A stretch of DNA of 13,933 nt, from NCBI GenBank assembly GCA_938036405.1, contig CALHPT010000306.1:1-13933 (forward strand), in the 5' to 3' direction. The DNA is from an uncultured Tannerella sp. (lineage in GTDB: Bacteria; Bacteroidota; Bacteroidia; Bacteroidales; Tannerellaceae). Below the pieces are notes generated by a model. It had not been told where the DNA came from and searched no databases. It saw only the letters and a list, made by a program, of their open reading frames with translations. Below, in pieces: positions 1 to 8,166 of this stretch. Every line of letters begins with the position of its first letter. Positions within the stretch are counted from its first letter, which is position 1. Made by a program: the position numbers and the translations under genes.

Positions 1-1
1 G

Positions 2-1222
2 GGAGCCTATGATATCCCCTGCGATTCGGTCGTCTACTCTGCGCCGCATTTGAAGGTCTTCATCCATTCGATTGGCGCTCGCTATGAGGCGACACTTGAG
101 GACAATAGTCTCCGAGGCCAATTCATTCAGGGCGGAGCATCCTATCCGCTTGTCCTTACGCCTTCCGCTGAGGAAGATCGGTCGGCGCTCCGCCCTCAGG
201 AGCCCAAGAAGCCATACCCTTACCAGGTCGAAGAGGTTCGCTTTGTCAATTCAACCGATGGCGATACTTTGGCCGGGACACTCACGATGCCTACCACGCC
301 GGGGCCGCATAGGGCCGTCGTAATGATCACAGGCAGTGGTCCGCAAGATCGGGATGAGTCTCTGATGAACCATAAGCCTTTCCTGGTCTGGTCCGATGCC
401 CTCACGAAGCTCGGGATAGCTGTCCTACGCTTCGACGACAGGGGAGTAGGCGCTTCTACGGGCAACTTCAGCAAGGCGACGACTGCCGACTTTGCTCGTG
501 ACGTCGAAGCCGCAGTCGATTACCTCCGCTCACGAAAAGAAATCGATAATCAGCGGATCGGTCTGATTGGCCACAGCGAAGGCGGAATCATTGCGCCGAT
601 GGTAGCCGTAAGCCGGCCGAAAGACGTGTCGTTTATCGTCCTCCTCGCGGCTCCCGGCCTGCGAGGTGATAGCATCTTGCTCATGCAGAACGAGATGATC
701 TCCCGGCGTTCTCATACGCCTGACAGCATACGCGAATCAACCGTGCAGCTGAACCGTTCGCTCTTCGCACTGCTCGTGCCACCGACCACGGACGAGGAGG
801 CGCTCCGTCAATCGCTGGCCGAGGTACTCCGCGACGCTTTCTTTGACGGACCGCTAGCTCCGCCCATGCCGCACGAGCAAGTCGAATTGGCTATCAATCA
901 GGAGATGGAAATGCTGACTGCACCTTGGATGCGTGACTTCCTGCGCTACGACCCAGCCCCCATGCTTTCCCGCGTGCAATGCCCCGTGCTCGCCGTACAG
1001 GGAAGTGAAGATGTGCAGGTACCCGCCGCAGCAAATCTCCCCATCGTCGAGAAGGCTTTGACCCGTCACGGAAACAAGGCTGTTACCGTCAAGGAGTTCC
1101 CCGGGCTTAACCATTTGCTCCAGCATTGCCAAACGTGTCTGCCGGATGAATACGGAGAGATCCGCGAGACGGTCTCACCGGAAGTGTTGCAATTCGTCGG
1201 TGAGTGGATCATGAAGCGCTGA
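2..1222 (+). CDS. Alpha/beta hydrolase (serine aminopeptidase S33-like), 5' end missing
   Basis: The frame is open from base 2, so the gene starts outside the window; the TTG at 50 is an internal Leu codon, not a start. The visible frame encodes about 406 residues. A short N-terminal domain (to about residue 75) precedes an alpha/beta hydrolase fold. Seen: an oxyanion-type GSGPQDRDE segment, RFDDRGVGAS, the nucleophile elbow GHSEGG with Ser codon at 575-577, a likely acid Asp in GSEDVQVP (1010-1012), and a His in GLNHLLQH (1112-1114). Spacing and order fit a complete Ser-Asp-His triad. Bacteroidota have many relatives of this architecture, often with a signal peptide, which cannot be checked here. 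Substrate is unknown; an esterase or peptidase role are both possible. The gene ends 150 bases before the GSCFA gene, which has its own putative promoter. Confidence 0.87.
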   Translation, partial: GAYDIPCDSVVYSAPHLKVFIHSIGARYEATLEDNSLRGQFIQGGASYPLVLTPSAEEDRSALRPQEPKKPYPYQVEEVRFVNSTDGDTLAGTLTMPTTPGPHRAVVMITGSGPQDRDESLMNHKPFLVWSDALTKLGIAVLRFDDRGVGASTGNFSKATTADFARDVEAAVDYLRSRKEIDNQRIGLIGHSEGGIIAPMVAVSRPKDVSFIVLLAAPGLRGDSILLMQNEMISRRSHTPDSIRESTVQLNRSLFALLVPPTTDEEALRQSLAEVLRDAFFDGPLAPPMPHEQVELAINQEMEMLTAPWMRDFLRYDPAPMLSRVQCPVLAVQGSEDVQVPAAANLPIVEKALTRHGNKAVTVKEFPGLNHLLQHCQTCLPDEYGEIRETVSPEVLQFVGEWIMKR

Positions 1223-1282
1223 ACTCCGTGTGGGTAATCACCTGCACTGGATAATTGCCACGCGGCGCTTTTGTCGATAACT

Positions 1283-1324
1283 GATGCCGGTAGGGGAAAG
1301 GCCAGCGGCCCTCCTGCCGGCATT
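1283..1324 (+). terminator. Strong hairpin after the hydrolase gene, possible terminator
   Basis: ATGCCGGTAGG (1284-1294) pairs with CCTGCCGGCAT (1313-1323) over 11 positions with one G-T wobble, and the loop contains a second GGCC/GGCC inverted repeat. It lies about 60 bases after the hydrolase stop. No clear T-run follows, so an intrinsic terminator is only a possibility. It also covers the place where a -33 element for the next gene would sit. Confidence 0.4.
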
Positions 1325-1331
1325 CGTTCGA

Positions 1332-1339
1332 TACCTTTG
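1332..1339 (+). promoter_or_regulatory. Bacteroidota -7 element (TACCTTTG) for the GSCFA gene
   Basis: TACCTTTG matches the Bacteroidota -7 consensus TAnnTTTG exactly. Transcription would start near 1346 and leave a leader of about 27 bases before the ATG at 1373. No convincing -33 TTG is seen at the usual spacing. The element supports the start at 1373 over the in-frame codon at 1271, which lies upstream of the promoter. Confidence 0.55.
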
Positions 1340-1372
1340 CTACCTCATCGATTCTTCTATTGTCTATCCCGC

Positions 1373-2332
1373 ATGGAATTTACTACCCCAGTCCAGATCC
1401 CGCCGTCTACCATCCGCATCGGCTACGAGCATCGCACAATGATTCTCGGCTCCTGCTTTGCCGAGGCGATTGGTCAGCGGCTCTCCGATCTGCTATTCCC
1501 TATCGACTTGAATCCCTTCGGCATACTTTATAACCCCGACTCCATCGCCGCGGCGATTCGCCGCCTGATGGACGGTCACCTATTCACGGCCGACGAGCTT
1601 ACCCGATACGATGATCTGTACCATAGCCTGCTCCATCATGGATCGTTCTCCGCTCCTACGGCGGACGAGTGTCTGGAGCGGATCAATGCCCGCCTGAGCG
1701 CCGGAGCCGAATTCCTGGCTGCGGCCGATCGCATTATCGTGACTTTTGGCACATCCTACGTCTATCGGTGGAAGGGTACAGGGCTCGTGGTTGGCAACTG
1801 CCACAAGATGCCGGATGACTATTTCCGTCGCGAACGGCTATCGGTGGACGAGATTGCAGACACGTGGCTCCCGCTGATGGACTGCATACACTGCCAGCGA
1901 CCCACACTAAAATGGATCTTCACAGTCAGCCCCGTCCGCCACTTGCGCGACGGCGCCCATGAGAACAACCTCAGCAAGTCGGTGCTTCTCCTCGCCATCG
2001 AAAAGATCATCTCCCATCTCCCCACGATAGCCAACTACTTCCCGGCTTACGAACTGATGATGGACGAGCTAAGGGATTACCGATTCTATGCGGAAGACAT
2101 GTGCCATCCATCACCCGCCGCCGTACGTTATATTGGCGATCGGTTCGAGTCAACGTATATGGACGCCAAGACGCGCGCCTGGCTCCGACGCGCCGAGGCT
2201 CTGCACCGCGATCTGCAACACCGACCCTTCCGCCCGGACAGTGAGGCGCACCGTCGCTTCGTGGTAAAAACTAAGTTAAAGCAAGACCAGCTTCGGGCCG
2301 AATTGCCAACCCCGTCTACATTTGCTCGATAG
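1373..2332 (+). CDS. GSCFA domain-containing protein
   Basis: The product is 319 residues. It carries the motif that names the family, GSCFA, at residues 26-30 inside MILGSCFAEAIGQRL. Other recognisable blocks are NPFGILYNP, FGTSYVYR, FTVSPVRHLRDG followed by ENNLSKSVL, and near the C-terminus DMCHPS (Asp242, His245). Ser27 with a late Asp-x-x-His resembles the SGNH/GDSL hydrolase arrangement, so an acyl- or acetyl-esterase activity is plausible but is inference. No signal peptide or membrane segment is seen. The start at 1373 is chosen because the GSCFA domain begins soon after it and because a -7 promoter element lies 34 bases upstream. The frame stays open back to 1271, but that extension looks non-coding. 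The gene sits 249 bases before murF-alr on the same strand, a neighbourhood I recall from other Bacteroidales. Confidence 0.9.
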   Translation: MEFTTPVQIPPSTIRIGYEHRTMILGSCFAEAIGQRLSDLLFPIDLNPFGILYNPDSIAAAIRRLMDGHLFTADELTRYDDLYHSLLHHGSFSAPTADECLERINARLSAGAEFLAAADRIIVTFGTSYVYRWKGTGLVVGNCHKMPDDYFRRERLSVDEIADTWLPLMDCIHCQRPTLKWIFTVSPVRHLRDGAHENNLSKSVLLLAIEKIISHLPTIANYFPAYELMMDELRDYRFYAEDMCHPSPAAVRYIGDRFESTYMDAKTRAWLRRAEALHRDLQHRPFRPDSEAHRRFVVKTKLKQDQLRAELPTPSTFAR

Positions 2333-2476
2333 AAAGCGTACTTATGTGGTCTTCATCCGCGGTCGTCAGATCATCTTTTGTTCATCTGTCGCCTATCGGT
2401 TTGCCTCGTCAATAAGGGAAAGAAAGAGCCGGCACCGACTGTTTTCTCTGATTGATTCGCACGCGGCATTCCTCAT

Positions 2477-2503
2477 GGCTATCGCAGCCTCTCGGGGATA
2501 GCC
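2477..2503. repeat. Inverted repeat, possible lone relic of the 43-bp repeat
   Basis: GGCTATC (2477-2483) and GATAGCC (2497-2503) form a perfect 7-bp inverted repeat with a 13-base loop. The same two words recur inside the 43-bp units at 5075-5246, and on the minus strand the arrangement and flanks resemble one such unit. The rest of the 249-base gap between the GSCFA gene and murF-alr shows no gene, and no exact TAnnTTTG element was found in it. Confidence 0.35.
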
Positions 2504-2581
2504 CGCCGTAAGTACATCTATGAACCGGAGGCACTCGCCCCCACAACTTCTTGGCCCCTGGCCGCAACTATCTTCTTTAGA

Positions 2582-5056
2582 ATGAAGTACACCATCCAAG
2601 AGATCGCAAAGATCATTCGTGCTACGCATCGCACACTGAACGACGGCGTCATTGAGCGTTTACTCATCGATAGCCGCATGCTCTCCTTTCCGGAGACTAC
2701 ACTCTTCTTCGCATTGAAAACCAGAACGAATGACGGCCATCGCTACCTCTTCGAGCTTTACCGCCTGGGCGTACGCAGCTTTGTCGTCAACCATGAGCCC
2801 GCCGAAGCGCGCATGATGCCCGATGCCAACTTCCTTGTGGTTCCCGATGTGCTCGCGGCGATGCAATCGCTGGCTGCCTACCATCGCAAAAGGTTTCAAA
2901 TACCGGTAATCGGCATCACCGGGAGCAACGGAAAAACAATTGTGAAGGAGTTGCTCTATCAGCTGCTGCATGCCGACTTTAACATCGTTCGCTCTCCCCG
3001 AAGCTACAACTCACAGATCGGGGCGCCCCTTTCGGTCTGGCGAATGGACGAACGACACACCTTAGGAATCTTTGAGGCAGGCATCTCGCAGCCGGACGAG
3101 ATGGAAAAACTCCAGCGCATTATCCGCCCCACCATCGGAATCATCACCAACATCGGTGAGGCCCATCAGGAGAACTTTACATCTGTCACACAGAAGTGCT
3201 TAGAGAAACTATCCTTGTTCACCGATAGCGATGTGGTTATCTACAATGCTGACGACGACTTCATCGCTTCCTCACTGGATAAAGCTTACCTATCCCATAA
3301 AGCCGTCGGTTGGTCTCGGAGAGACTCGGAGGCACCGCTCTACATTAAGAGCATACGAAAAAAGGATGCTACGACCGAGATCTGTTGCGAGATGCTAGAC
3401 CGCGAGCATGTCTACGAGATACCATTCACTGACGATGCTTCCATCGAGGATGTCATACACTGTATCGCCCTCATGCTCTACTTGAAGCCCACATCGCTGG
3501 AGAACAAGCAAATCTTCTCCGAGCTTGAGCCCGTGGCTATGCGTCTGGAAGTAAAAGAAGGGATCAATGGGTGTCAGCTCATCAATGACACCTATAACTC
3601 GGATATCACCTCTCTCGACATTGCTCTCGATTTCCAACAAAGCAGACGCGCCGGTAAGCCTCTTAAAACGACAATCATACTCTCCGACATCCTCCAGTCG
3701 GGCATGCTACCTAAGACGCTCTACCGGAAGGTAGCCGAACTATTGCGTCGGAAACGCGTGGAGCGTATCATCGGCATCGGACGAGACATGAAAGAATATG
3801 CTGCGGCCTTTGAGATACCCGAGAAGGAGTTCTATCTGACTACCGACGAGTTTATCCATTCACCCTCCATTCGCTCATTCCATAACGAATTGGTCTTGCT
3901 CAAGGGCTCGCGGGTATTCCACTTTGAACGGATCACTGAGCTCCTGGAGAAGAAGGTTCACGAAACTGTTCTGGAGGTCAACCTCGACGCCGTGGTGCAT
4001 AACTTCAACTACTTCCGTTCCCGACTCCGGCGCGAAACCAAAATGGTTTGCATGGTCAAAGCCTTTGGCTACGGTGCCGGGTCATACGAAGTGGCGCGCA
4101 CTTTGCAAGAGCATCGGTGCGATTACTTGGCCGTAGCCGTTGCTGACGAGGGTGAGGCGCTGCGGAAGGAAGGCATCACGATTCCCATTATGGTTATGGA
4201 TCCGGAGTTTAGTAGCTTCAACACACTCTTTGAGTATCGCATGGAGCCGGAGGTATACAGTTTCCGATTGCTGGACGCACTCATCCACGAAGCGGGAAGG
4301 CGCGGCATAACCTCTTACCCCGTTCATATCAAGTTCGACACAGGCATGCACCGTCTCGGTTTCCAACCGGAGGATGTGCCCGCTATTTGTGAGCGACTCT
4401 CGTCGCAAAGTGAACTGGCCGTGCGATCGGCCTTCTCACATCTTGTGGGCAGTGACAGCGCCGAGCACGACGACTTCACGCGTCGCCAATTCCGACTGTT
4501 CACCGACGCCGCAAGCCAATTGGAACGCGGATTGGGTTACTCCATCCTCCGCCACATCCTCAACTCAGCCGGTATTGAGCGCTTCAGCGAGCAGCAGATG
4601 GACATGGTGCGTCTCGGCATCTCACTCTACGGCATCAGCGCAACCGATCGCGACAGCCGTCGCCTACAACCGGTCAGCTCGCTACGCACAACGATCCTCC
4701 AAATACAAACCGTCCCCGCCGGCGACTCGGTCGGATACAGTCGGCGCACCTACCTCCAGCGCCCGTCACGCATCGCCATCATTCCGATTGGCTATGCCGA
4801 CGGCATGGACCGACGCCTCGGCAATGGCGTTGGGCAAGTGCTGATCGGCGGGCATCGCTGTCCGACGGTCGGGAACATCTGCATGGACCTCTGCATGATC
4901 GATGTCACAGATACGGACGCCAAAGAGGGAGACTCGGTGACTATCTTCGGACCCGGCTTACCCGTATCGGAGATGGCCGAACGTCTCGGAACGATCCCCT
5001 ATGAGGTACTCACCTCCATCTCGCCCCGCGTAAAACGCATCTATTATAAGGAGTAA
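2582..5056 (+). CDS. murF-alr: Bifunctional UDP-MurNAc-tripeptide:D-Ala-D-Ala ligase / alanine racemase
   Basis: This 824-residue cytoplasmic enzyme joins two peptidoglycan steps. The N-terminal MurF half (about residues 1-450) adds D-Ala-D-Ala to UDP-MurNAc-tripeptide using ATP; the C-terminal half (about 455-824) is a PLP-dependent alanine racemase that makes D-Ala. Seen in MurF: the P-loop GITGSNGKT (111-119), NIGEAH (190-195), and NDTYNSD (335-341). Seen in Alr: the PLP lysine Lys493 in VKAFGYGAG, KFDTGMHRLG (from 584), the probable catalytic Tyr719 in VGYSRRTY, IGYADGMDRR, and VGNICMDLCMID (from 763). All key residues are present, so both activities are expected. The fusion is typical of Bacteroidota. 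The start ATG at 2582 gives the usual MurF N-terminus. A repeat array and a terminator follow. Confidence 0.97.
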   Translation: MKYTIQEIAKIIRATHRTLNDGVIERLLIDSRMLSFPETTLFFALKTRTNDGHRYLFELYRLGVRSFVVNHEPAEARMMPDANFLVVPDVLAAMQSLAAYHRKRFQIPVIGITGSNGKTIVKELLYQLLHADFNIVRSPRSYNSQIGAPLSVWRMDERHTLGIFEAGISQPDEMEKLQRIIRPTIGIITNIGEAHQENFTSVTQKCLEKLSLFTDSDVVIYNADDDFIASSLDKAYLSHKAVGWSRRDSEAPLYIKSIRKKDATTEICCEMLDREHVYEIPFTDDASIEDVIHCIALMLYLKPTSLENKQIFSELEPVAMRLEVKEGINGCQLINDTYNSDITSLDIALDFQQSRRAGKPLKTTIILSDILQSGMLPKTLYRKVAELLRRKRVERIIGIGRDMKEYAAAFEIPEKEFYLTTDEFIHSPSIRSFHNELVLLKGSRVFHFERITELLEKKVHETVLEVNLDAVVHNFNYFRSRLRRETKMVCMVKAFGYGAGSYEVARTLQEHRCDYLAVAVADEGEALRKEGITIPIMVMDPEFSSFNTLFEYRMEPEVYSFRLLDALIHEAGRRGITSYPVHIKFDTGMHRLGFQPEDVPAICERLSSQSELAVRSAFSHLVGSDSAEHDDFTRRQFRLFTDAASQLERGLGYSILRHILNSAGIERFSEQQMDMVRLGISLYGISATDRDSRRLQPVSSLRTTILQIQTVPAGDSVGYSRRTYLQRPSRIAIIPIGYADGMDRRLGNGVGQVLIGGHRCPTVGNICMDLCMIDVTDTDAKEGDSVTIFGPGLPVSEMAERLGTIPYEVLTSISPRVKRIYYKE

Positions 5057-5074
5057 CCAGACCGCCCAACAGCC

Positions 5075-5246
5075 CGTCGGAACCGCCGAGAACTATCATT
5101 CGGTGCAGCGGATAGCCCGACGGAATTGCTGAGGGCTATCATCCGGTGCGGCGGATAGGCCAACGGAATCGCCGAGGACTATCATTTGGTGCGGCGGATA
5201 GGCCGACGGAATCGCCGGGGGCTATCAGATTGACCGCCGGATAACG
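5075..5246. repeat. Tandem array A: four 43-bp units
   Basis: Four head-to-tail units of exactly 43 bp lie at 5075-5117, 5118-5160, 5161-5203 and 5204-5246. Units 1-3 are close to each other (shared words CGGAA, CTATCAT, GGTGC, GCGGATAG); unit 4 diverges in its second half. GATAGCCC at the end of one unit and GGGCTATC in the next form a perfect 8-bp inverted repeat. The array fills most of the 302-base gap between the convergent murF-alr and DUF421 genes. There are no unique spacers, so it is not a CRISPR array. Confidence 0.9.
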
Positions 5247-5249
5247 AAA

Positions 5250-5305
5250 AATGCCGAGCGCATGCCATGGGACGTTCCCCACGCATAGGCTCGGCATTCG
5301 TTTTT
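5250..5305. terminator. Bidirectional intrinsic terminator between convergent genes
   Basis: AATGCCGAGC (5250-5259) pairs perfectly with GCTCGGCATT (5289-5298). On + the stem is followed by CGTTTTTGG; on the minus strand it is followed by a T-run (the complement of AAAA at 5247-5250) and then CG. The position, between the ends of murF-alr and the DUF421 gene, fits termination of both. The 29-base loop is long but contains a further short inverted repeat around 5269-5280. Confidence 0.7.
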
Positions 5306-5358
5306 GGCTATCCCAGATCAGAGGCGAATGCGCACGGTGATCTATGCGCCCTTTCGAC

Positions 5359-6051
5359 TTAGTTGAGCACTTCCGAACCGATCGTCTCGGCGCCGATCTC
5401 CTCGCGCCCACGCTTCACGTCACCATTACGGGCCACCAAGTAGAAACCACGACCCGGAGTCCATTCCAAACAGAAAAGTTCAGACGGACGCTTGTAGCCA
5501 TAGGCGTGAATGACTCGCATCACCCACTCCTCTGTGCGTTCGCAATGCACCAGTGAACTCTGTACGATTTCGCCGTTGTTCACCAATAGGTACGAGATTG
5601 CTGTATCGCCAACTCCAGGCATCGTGACTGCGCCATTCGTTTCAAAGCGTACGTCCTCCACGTCGAACATGCTAAAGATTCCTTTCTGCCGAAGCATTAG
5701 CCGGAACTGCTCCATTTCCAAACTGTTCCTCTTGAAGACTTTGAAGTTCAGTACGCCATTCTTCACCAGATAGACGCTATCCCCTTTGATCAGTCTCCGC
5801 AGTAGGGCAGAGCGCATACAGAAGCGAATGAACAGGTTGAAGGCAGTCCACACCGCTAATGCAAATAGGATATGCCAGGCACTCATGTCAGGGTTATAGA
5901 GCACACCGCCGACAAGCGCACCGATCACAAAGGCGCTCACCGTATCTAATGGCGTCAATTGGGCCATCTGCGCTTTACCCGCCACACGTAAAAACACCAA
6001 TATGCCAATCATGCCGACAACCAATTTCGCTGCAATTGCAGTATATTCCAT
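5359..6051 (-). CDS. DUF421 (YetF-like) membrane protein
   Basis: The product is 230 residues. Hydrophobic segments lie at about 5-25, 38-57 and 60-80 and form a small N-terminal membrane domain. The family signature GKAQMAQLTPLDTVSAFVIGALVGG spans roughly residues 25-50. After the third segment comes a soluble domain with the DUF421 pattern: a VKNGVLNFKVFKRNSLEMEQFRLMLRQKGI-like block (cut here into its key words NGVLN, LEMEQ, LRQKGI), then DVEDVRFETNG and a beta-rich C-terminus. Bacillus YetF is the best-known relative; the biochemical function of the family is unclear. The ATG at 6051 gives a standard N-terminus. The gene lies downstream of tag on the same strand, but a repeat array and a possible promoter in between suggest separate transcription. 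Confidence 0.85.
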   Translation of the reverse strand: MEYTAIAAKLVVGMIGILVFLRVAGKAQMAQLTPLDTVSAFVIGALVGGVLYNPDMSAWHILFALAVWTAFNLFIRFCMRSALLRRLIKGDSVYLVKNGVLNFKVFKRNSLEMEQFRLMLRQKGIFSMFDVEDVRFETNGAVTMPGVGDTAISYLLVNNGEIVQSSLVHCERTEEWVMRVIHAYGYKRPSELFCLEWTPGRGFYLVARNGDVKRGREEIGAETIGSEVLN

Positions 6052-6111
6052 TGTTCAGTAGTATATAAAATGAATGATGATTCGTATTCGCTGAGTGCGT
6101 CTACGTGCCCG

Positions 6112-6119
6112 CAAAGATC
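6112..6119 (-). promoter_or_regulatory. Possible -7 element for the DUF421 gene
   Basis: Read on the minus strand this is GATCTTTG, which matches TAnnTTTG except at the first two bases. A TTG lies 21 bases upstream of it, at the spacing expected for a Bacteroidota -33 element. The leader to the ATG would be about 55 bases. A perfect 7-bp inverted repeat (TTGGGCT 6124-6130, AGCCCAA 6137-6143) sits between the two elements and could be an operator or chance. Confidence 0.3.
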
Positions 6120-6134
6120 GATGTTGGGCTTCAC

Positions 6135-6236
6135 TCAGCCCAAGTACTTGGAAAAAACATCGTCTATAAGGCTTCCGTCAGCCCAGATGCTTGCAAAAAG
6201 CATCGTCTATGAGGATTCAATCAGTCCGGATACTTG
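6135..6236. repeat. Tandem array B: two 43-bp units plus a partial unit inside tag
   Basis: Units at 6135-6177 and 6178-6220 agree at 34 of 43 positions by hand alignment. A third copy begins exactly in register at 6221 but only its first 16 bases resemble the others (13 of 16); those bases are the last codons and the stop of tag. Unit 2 contains a perfect 7-bp inverted repeat, GATGCTT (6186-6192) and AAGCATC (6198-6204). A more decayed relative may lie upstream of tag near 6822 (TCAGCCCAG). Confidence 0.75.
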
Positions 6237-6787
6237 AAGGCACAATCCTCCACATGGTCGTTCACCATACCCACGGCTTGCATAAAGGCATAGGCCACGG
6301 TAGAGCCGATAAACTTGAATCCGCGACGTTTGAGCTCCGTGGCTACGGCATCGGATGTCGGTGTGCTGGCAGGGACATCCTCCAGCTTGCGGGGATGGTT
6401 CACGCAAGGACTCCCGCCGACAAAAGCCCAAATAAACTCGGAGAATGATCCGAATTCCTGTTGTACTTCCATAAATCGGGCGGCATTCTGAATGGTCGCC
6501 AAGATCTTCTGCCGGTTGCGGACGATTCGCACGTCTTGCATCAGCGCCTCCACTTTCGCATCGTCGTAAGCGGCGATAAGCCGATAGTCAAATCCGTCGA
6601 AAGCCGTGCGGAAGCCCTCTCGCTTCACCAGAATCGTGTACCAGCTCAGCCCCGTCTGGAAGCTCTCCAAGACGAGAAGCTCGAACAATTGCCGGTCGTC
6701 ATGGACAGGCTTTCCCCATTCCTCGTCATGATAGGCGCGATAAAGATCATCTCGTTCACACCAATCGCATCGTTTCGTTGTCTTCAT
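6221..6787 (-). CDS. tag: DNA-3-methyladenine glycosylase I
   Basis: The product is 188 residues, the normal size for Tag, which removes 3-methyladenine from alkylated DNA as the first step of base excision repair. It opens with RCDWCERDDLYRAYHDEEWG. The zinc-binding set expected from Escherichia coli Tag is present: Cys7, His20, His178 and Cys182, the last two in NDHVEDC. The base-binding pocket is also kept: Glu41 and Trp49 in LESFQTGLSW, and Tyr19. GFKFIGSTVAYAFMQAVG is the conserved C-terminal block. All hallmark residues are present, so the enzyme should be active. It lies 164 bases downstream of the FecCD gene on the same strand. No clear -7 element was found. Its last five codons coincide with the start of the 43-bp repeat B. 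Confidence 0.96.
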   Translation of the reverse strand: MKTTKRCDWCERDDLYRAYHDEEWGKPVHDDRQLFELLVLESFQTGLSWYTILVKREGFRTAFDGFDYRLIAAYDDAKVEALMQDVRIVRNRQKILATIQNAARFMEVQQEFGSFSEFIWAFVGGSPCVNHPRKLEDVPASTPTSDAVATELKRRGFKFIGSTVAYAFMQAVGMVNDHVEDCAFKYPD

Positions 6788-6951
6788 ATAATTGTATCTA
6801 ATCGTTCTTTTTCGGGTTCATTCAGCCCAGCGGAAACGCTCCATATCGTTCGCTCCGCGAAGGATCTGGCGACACTCCATAGGCGAGCGATCATCGTCGC
6901 GTCGGCAAACATGAAAGGAATAGAGCAGAGCATTCTTGTTTCTGATCAACG

Positions 6952-7971
6952 CTATATCCCGCGACGGCGCAGGATGACGTAGATGATCACCGGGGCACCG
7001 AAGATGGGTGTCACAGCATTCAGCGGAAAGACCGTGCCGGTACCGGGGATAACGGTCAAGAGGTTGCAGAGCAGTGCCATTGTGGATCCGAGCAGCATCG
7101 TAACGGGCAGGAGCATGCGATGATCAGCACGACCGAGCGTGAGGCGTGCCACGTGTGGCACAGCCAGACCGATGAACGATACAGGGCCACAAAAAGCAGT
7201 GGCAGTGGCCGTCAACAACCCCGTGCAAAGCAGGATCAGGACGCGTGTCCGGCGAATCTTGACGCCGAGGTTCGTGGCGTAACGCTCGCCAAGCAGCAGG
7301 GCATTCAAGGGTTTCACGAGCAGCAGCGCGGCAATCAACCCGCCCAAGGTGCAAAGCGCAAAGAAGGGCAGTCGGGTATTGGAGACGGAACTGAAATCGC
7401 CCATGCCCCACATGACGTAACCGCGGATGCGATCGGCCGAGGCGTAGAAGTTGAGCAGGGAGATGAGCGAGGAGGCGATATAGCCGACCATGATGCCGAG
7501 GATGAGAAGCATGACGTTGCCGCGTACGCGGGTGGAGAAGTAGATGATAAGCGCCAAAATGCTGCAAGCGCCGGCAAAGGCGGCTAGGATGAGCGCCAAA
7601 GAGCCACCGACGGCTGCCCCACCCGTTGTCAGGCCGATGGTGCCGCCGAAGAATAGCATGACGATGGCCACACCGAGGTTCGCGCCGTCGCTGATACCCA
7701 AGATCGATGGGCCTGCCAGAGGGTTGCGGAAGAGCGTCTGTAGGAGCAGTCCGGCGGCGGCCAGAGAGGCGCCCACGAGGAGGGCGGTCGTGGCTTGTGG
7801 CAGGCGCGACTCGAGGACGATGGTGCTCCATGCCACCGGATCGGAGGACTTACCGAGCAGAATCCGGACGACGTCCATGGGGGGGATCGGCACAGTGCCG
7901 TAGGCCAGGCTGGCCGTCCACAGTGCCACTACAAGTAAGCCGAGCAGGGCGAAGAGTAAGGAGGATTTCAT
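6952..7971 (-). CDS. FecCD-family ABC transporter permease (iron siderophore, haem or cobalamin)
   Basis: The product is 339 residues with about ten predicted membrane helices, the size of a BtuC/FecD-type permease. Such proteins form the inner-membrane channel of importers for ferric siderophores, haem or vitamin B12. Seen: RLPQATTALLVGASLAAAG, QTLFRNPLAGPSILGISDGA, the cytoplasmic loop GERYATNLGVKIRRTR that contacts the ATPase, GPVSFIGLAVPHVAR, GRADHRMLLP, and the end block NAVTPIFGAPVIIYVILRRR. The start at 7971 (MKSSLLFALLGLL) begins at the first helix; an in-frame ATG at 8085 lies upstream of the -7 promoter element at 8060-8067 and adds a non-family sequence. No binding protein or ATPase gene is adjacent, so partners must be encoded elsewhere, and the substrate cannot be assigned. 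Confidence 0.93.
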   Translation of the reverse strand: MKSSLLFALLGLLVVALWTASLAYGTVPIPPMDVVRILLGKSSDPVAWSTIVLESRLPQATTALLVGASLAAAGLLLQTLFRNPLAGPSILGISDGANLGVAIVMLFFGGTIGLTTGGAAVGGSLALILAAFAGACSILALIIYFSTRVRGNVMLLILGIMVGYIASSLISLLNFYASADRIRGYVMWGMGDFSSVSNTRLPFFALCTLGGLIAALLLVKPLNALLLGERYATNLGVKIRRTRVLILLCTGLLTATATAFCGPVSFIGLAVPHVARLTLGRADHRMLLPVTMLLGSTMALLCNLLTVIPGTGTVFPLNAVTPIFGAPVIIYVILRRRGI

Positions 7972-8059
7972 ACGTGTAATAATCTCAAGAAACTGCTGTG
8001 AGCGCCCCGTTTGTGAGCCGCCCACTTCGCTCTGCGCGTAAGGCCGCACAAAGCGGCGC

Positions 8060-8067
8060 CAAAGGTA
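8060..8067 (-). promoter_or_regulatory. Bacteroidota -7 element (TACCTTTG) for the FecCD gene
   Basis: The minus strand reads TACCTTTG, an exact TAnnTTTG match. The leader to the start at 7971 would be about 83 bases and contains a small hairpin (GCCGC/GCGGC at 8043-8057). No clear -33 element is seen. No recognisable cobalamin riboswitch or Fur-type palindrome was found in the leader. Confidence 0.5.
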
Positions 8068-8166
8068 GAGCTGCGGCTGATTCATCGAGGAGATTCGTTA
8101 TGACGCGTTGTTTTAGCCCAAACACGCCCACCCCTCTGCCGAGGCAGGGAAGTTTGCCCGGTACCC

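Noticed and set aside
1271..1372. N-terminal extension of the GSCFA protein
   Set aside because: It crosses the hairpin and the -7 element and its sequence is not typical of the family.
6461..6982. Plus-strand open frame antisense to tag and the gap before it
   Set aside because: Tag on the minus strand has all family residues; this frame has no recognisable domain.
7124..7831. Long alternative frame inside the FecCD gene
   Set aside because: It is an arginine- and histidine-rich shadow of a GC-rich membrane protein gene.
7972..8059. Cobalamin riboswitch or Fur box in the FecCD leader
   Set aside because: Only a small GCCGC/GCGGC hairpin is visible; no recognisable B12-box or Fur-type palindrome was found.
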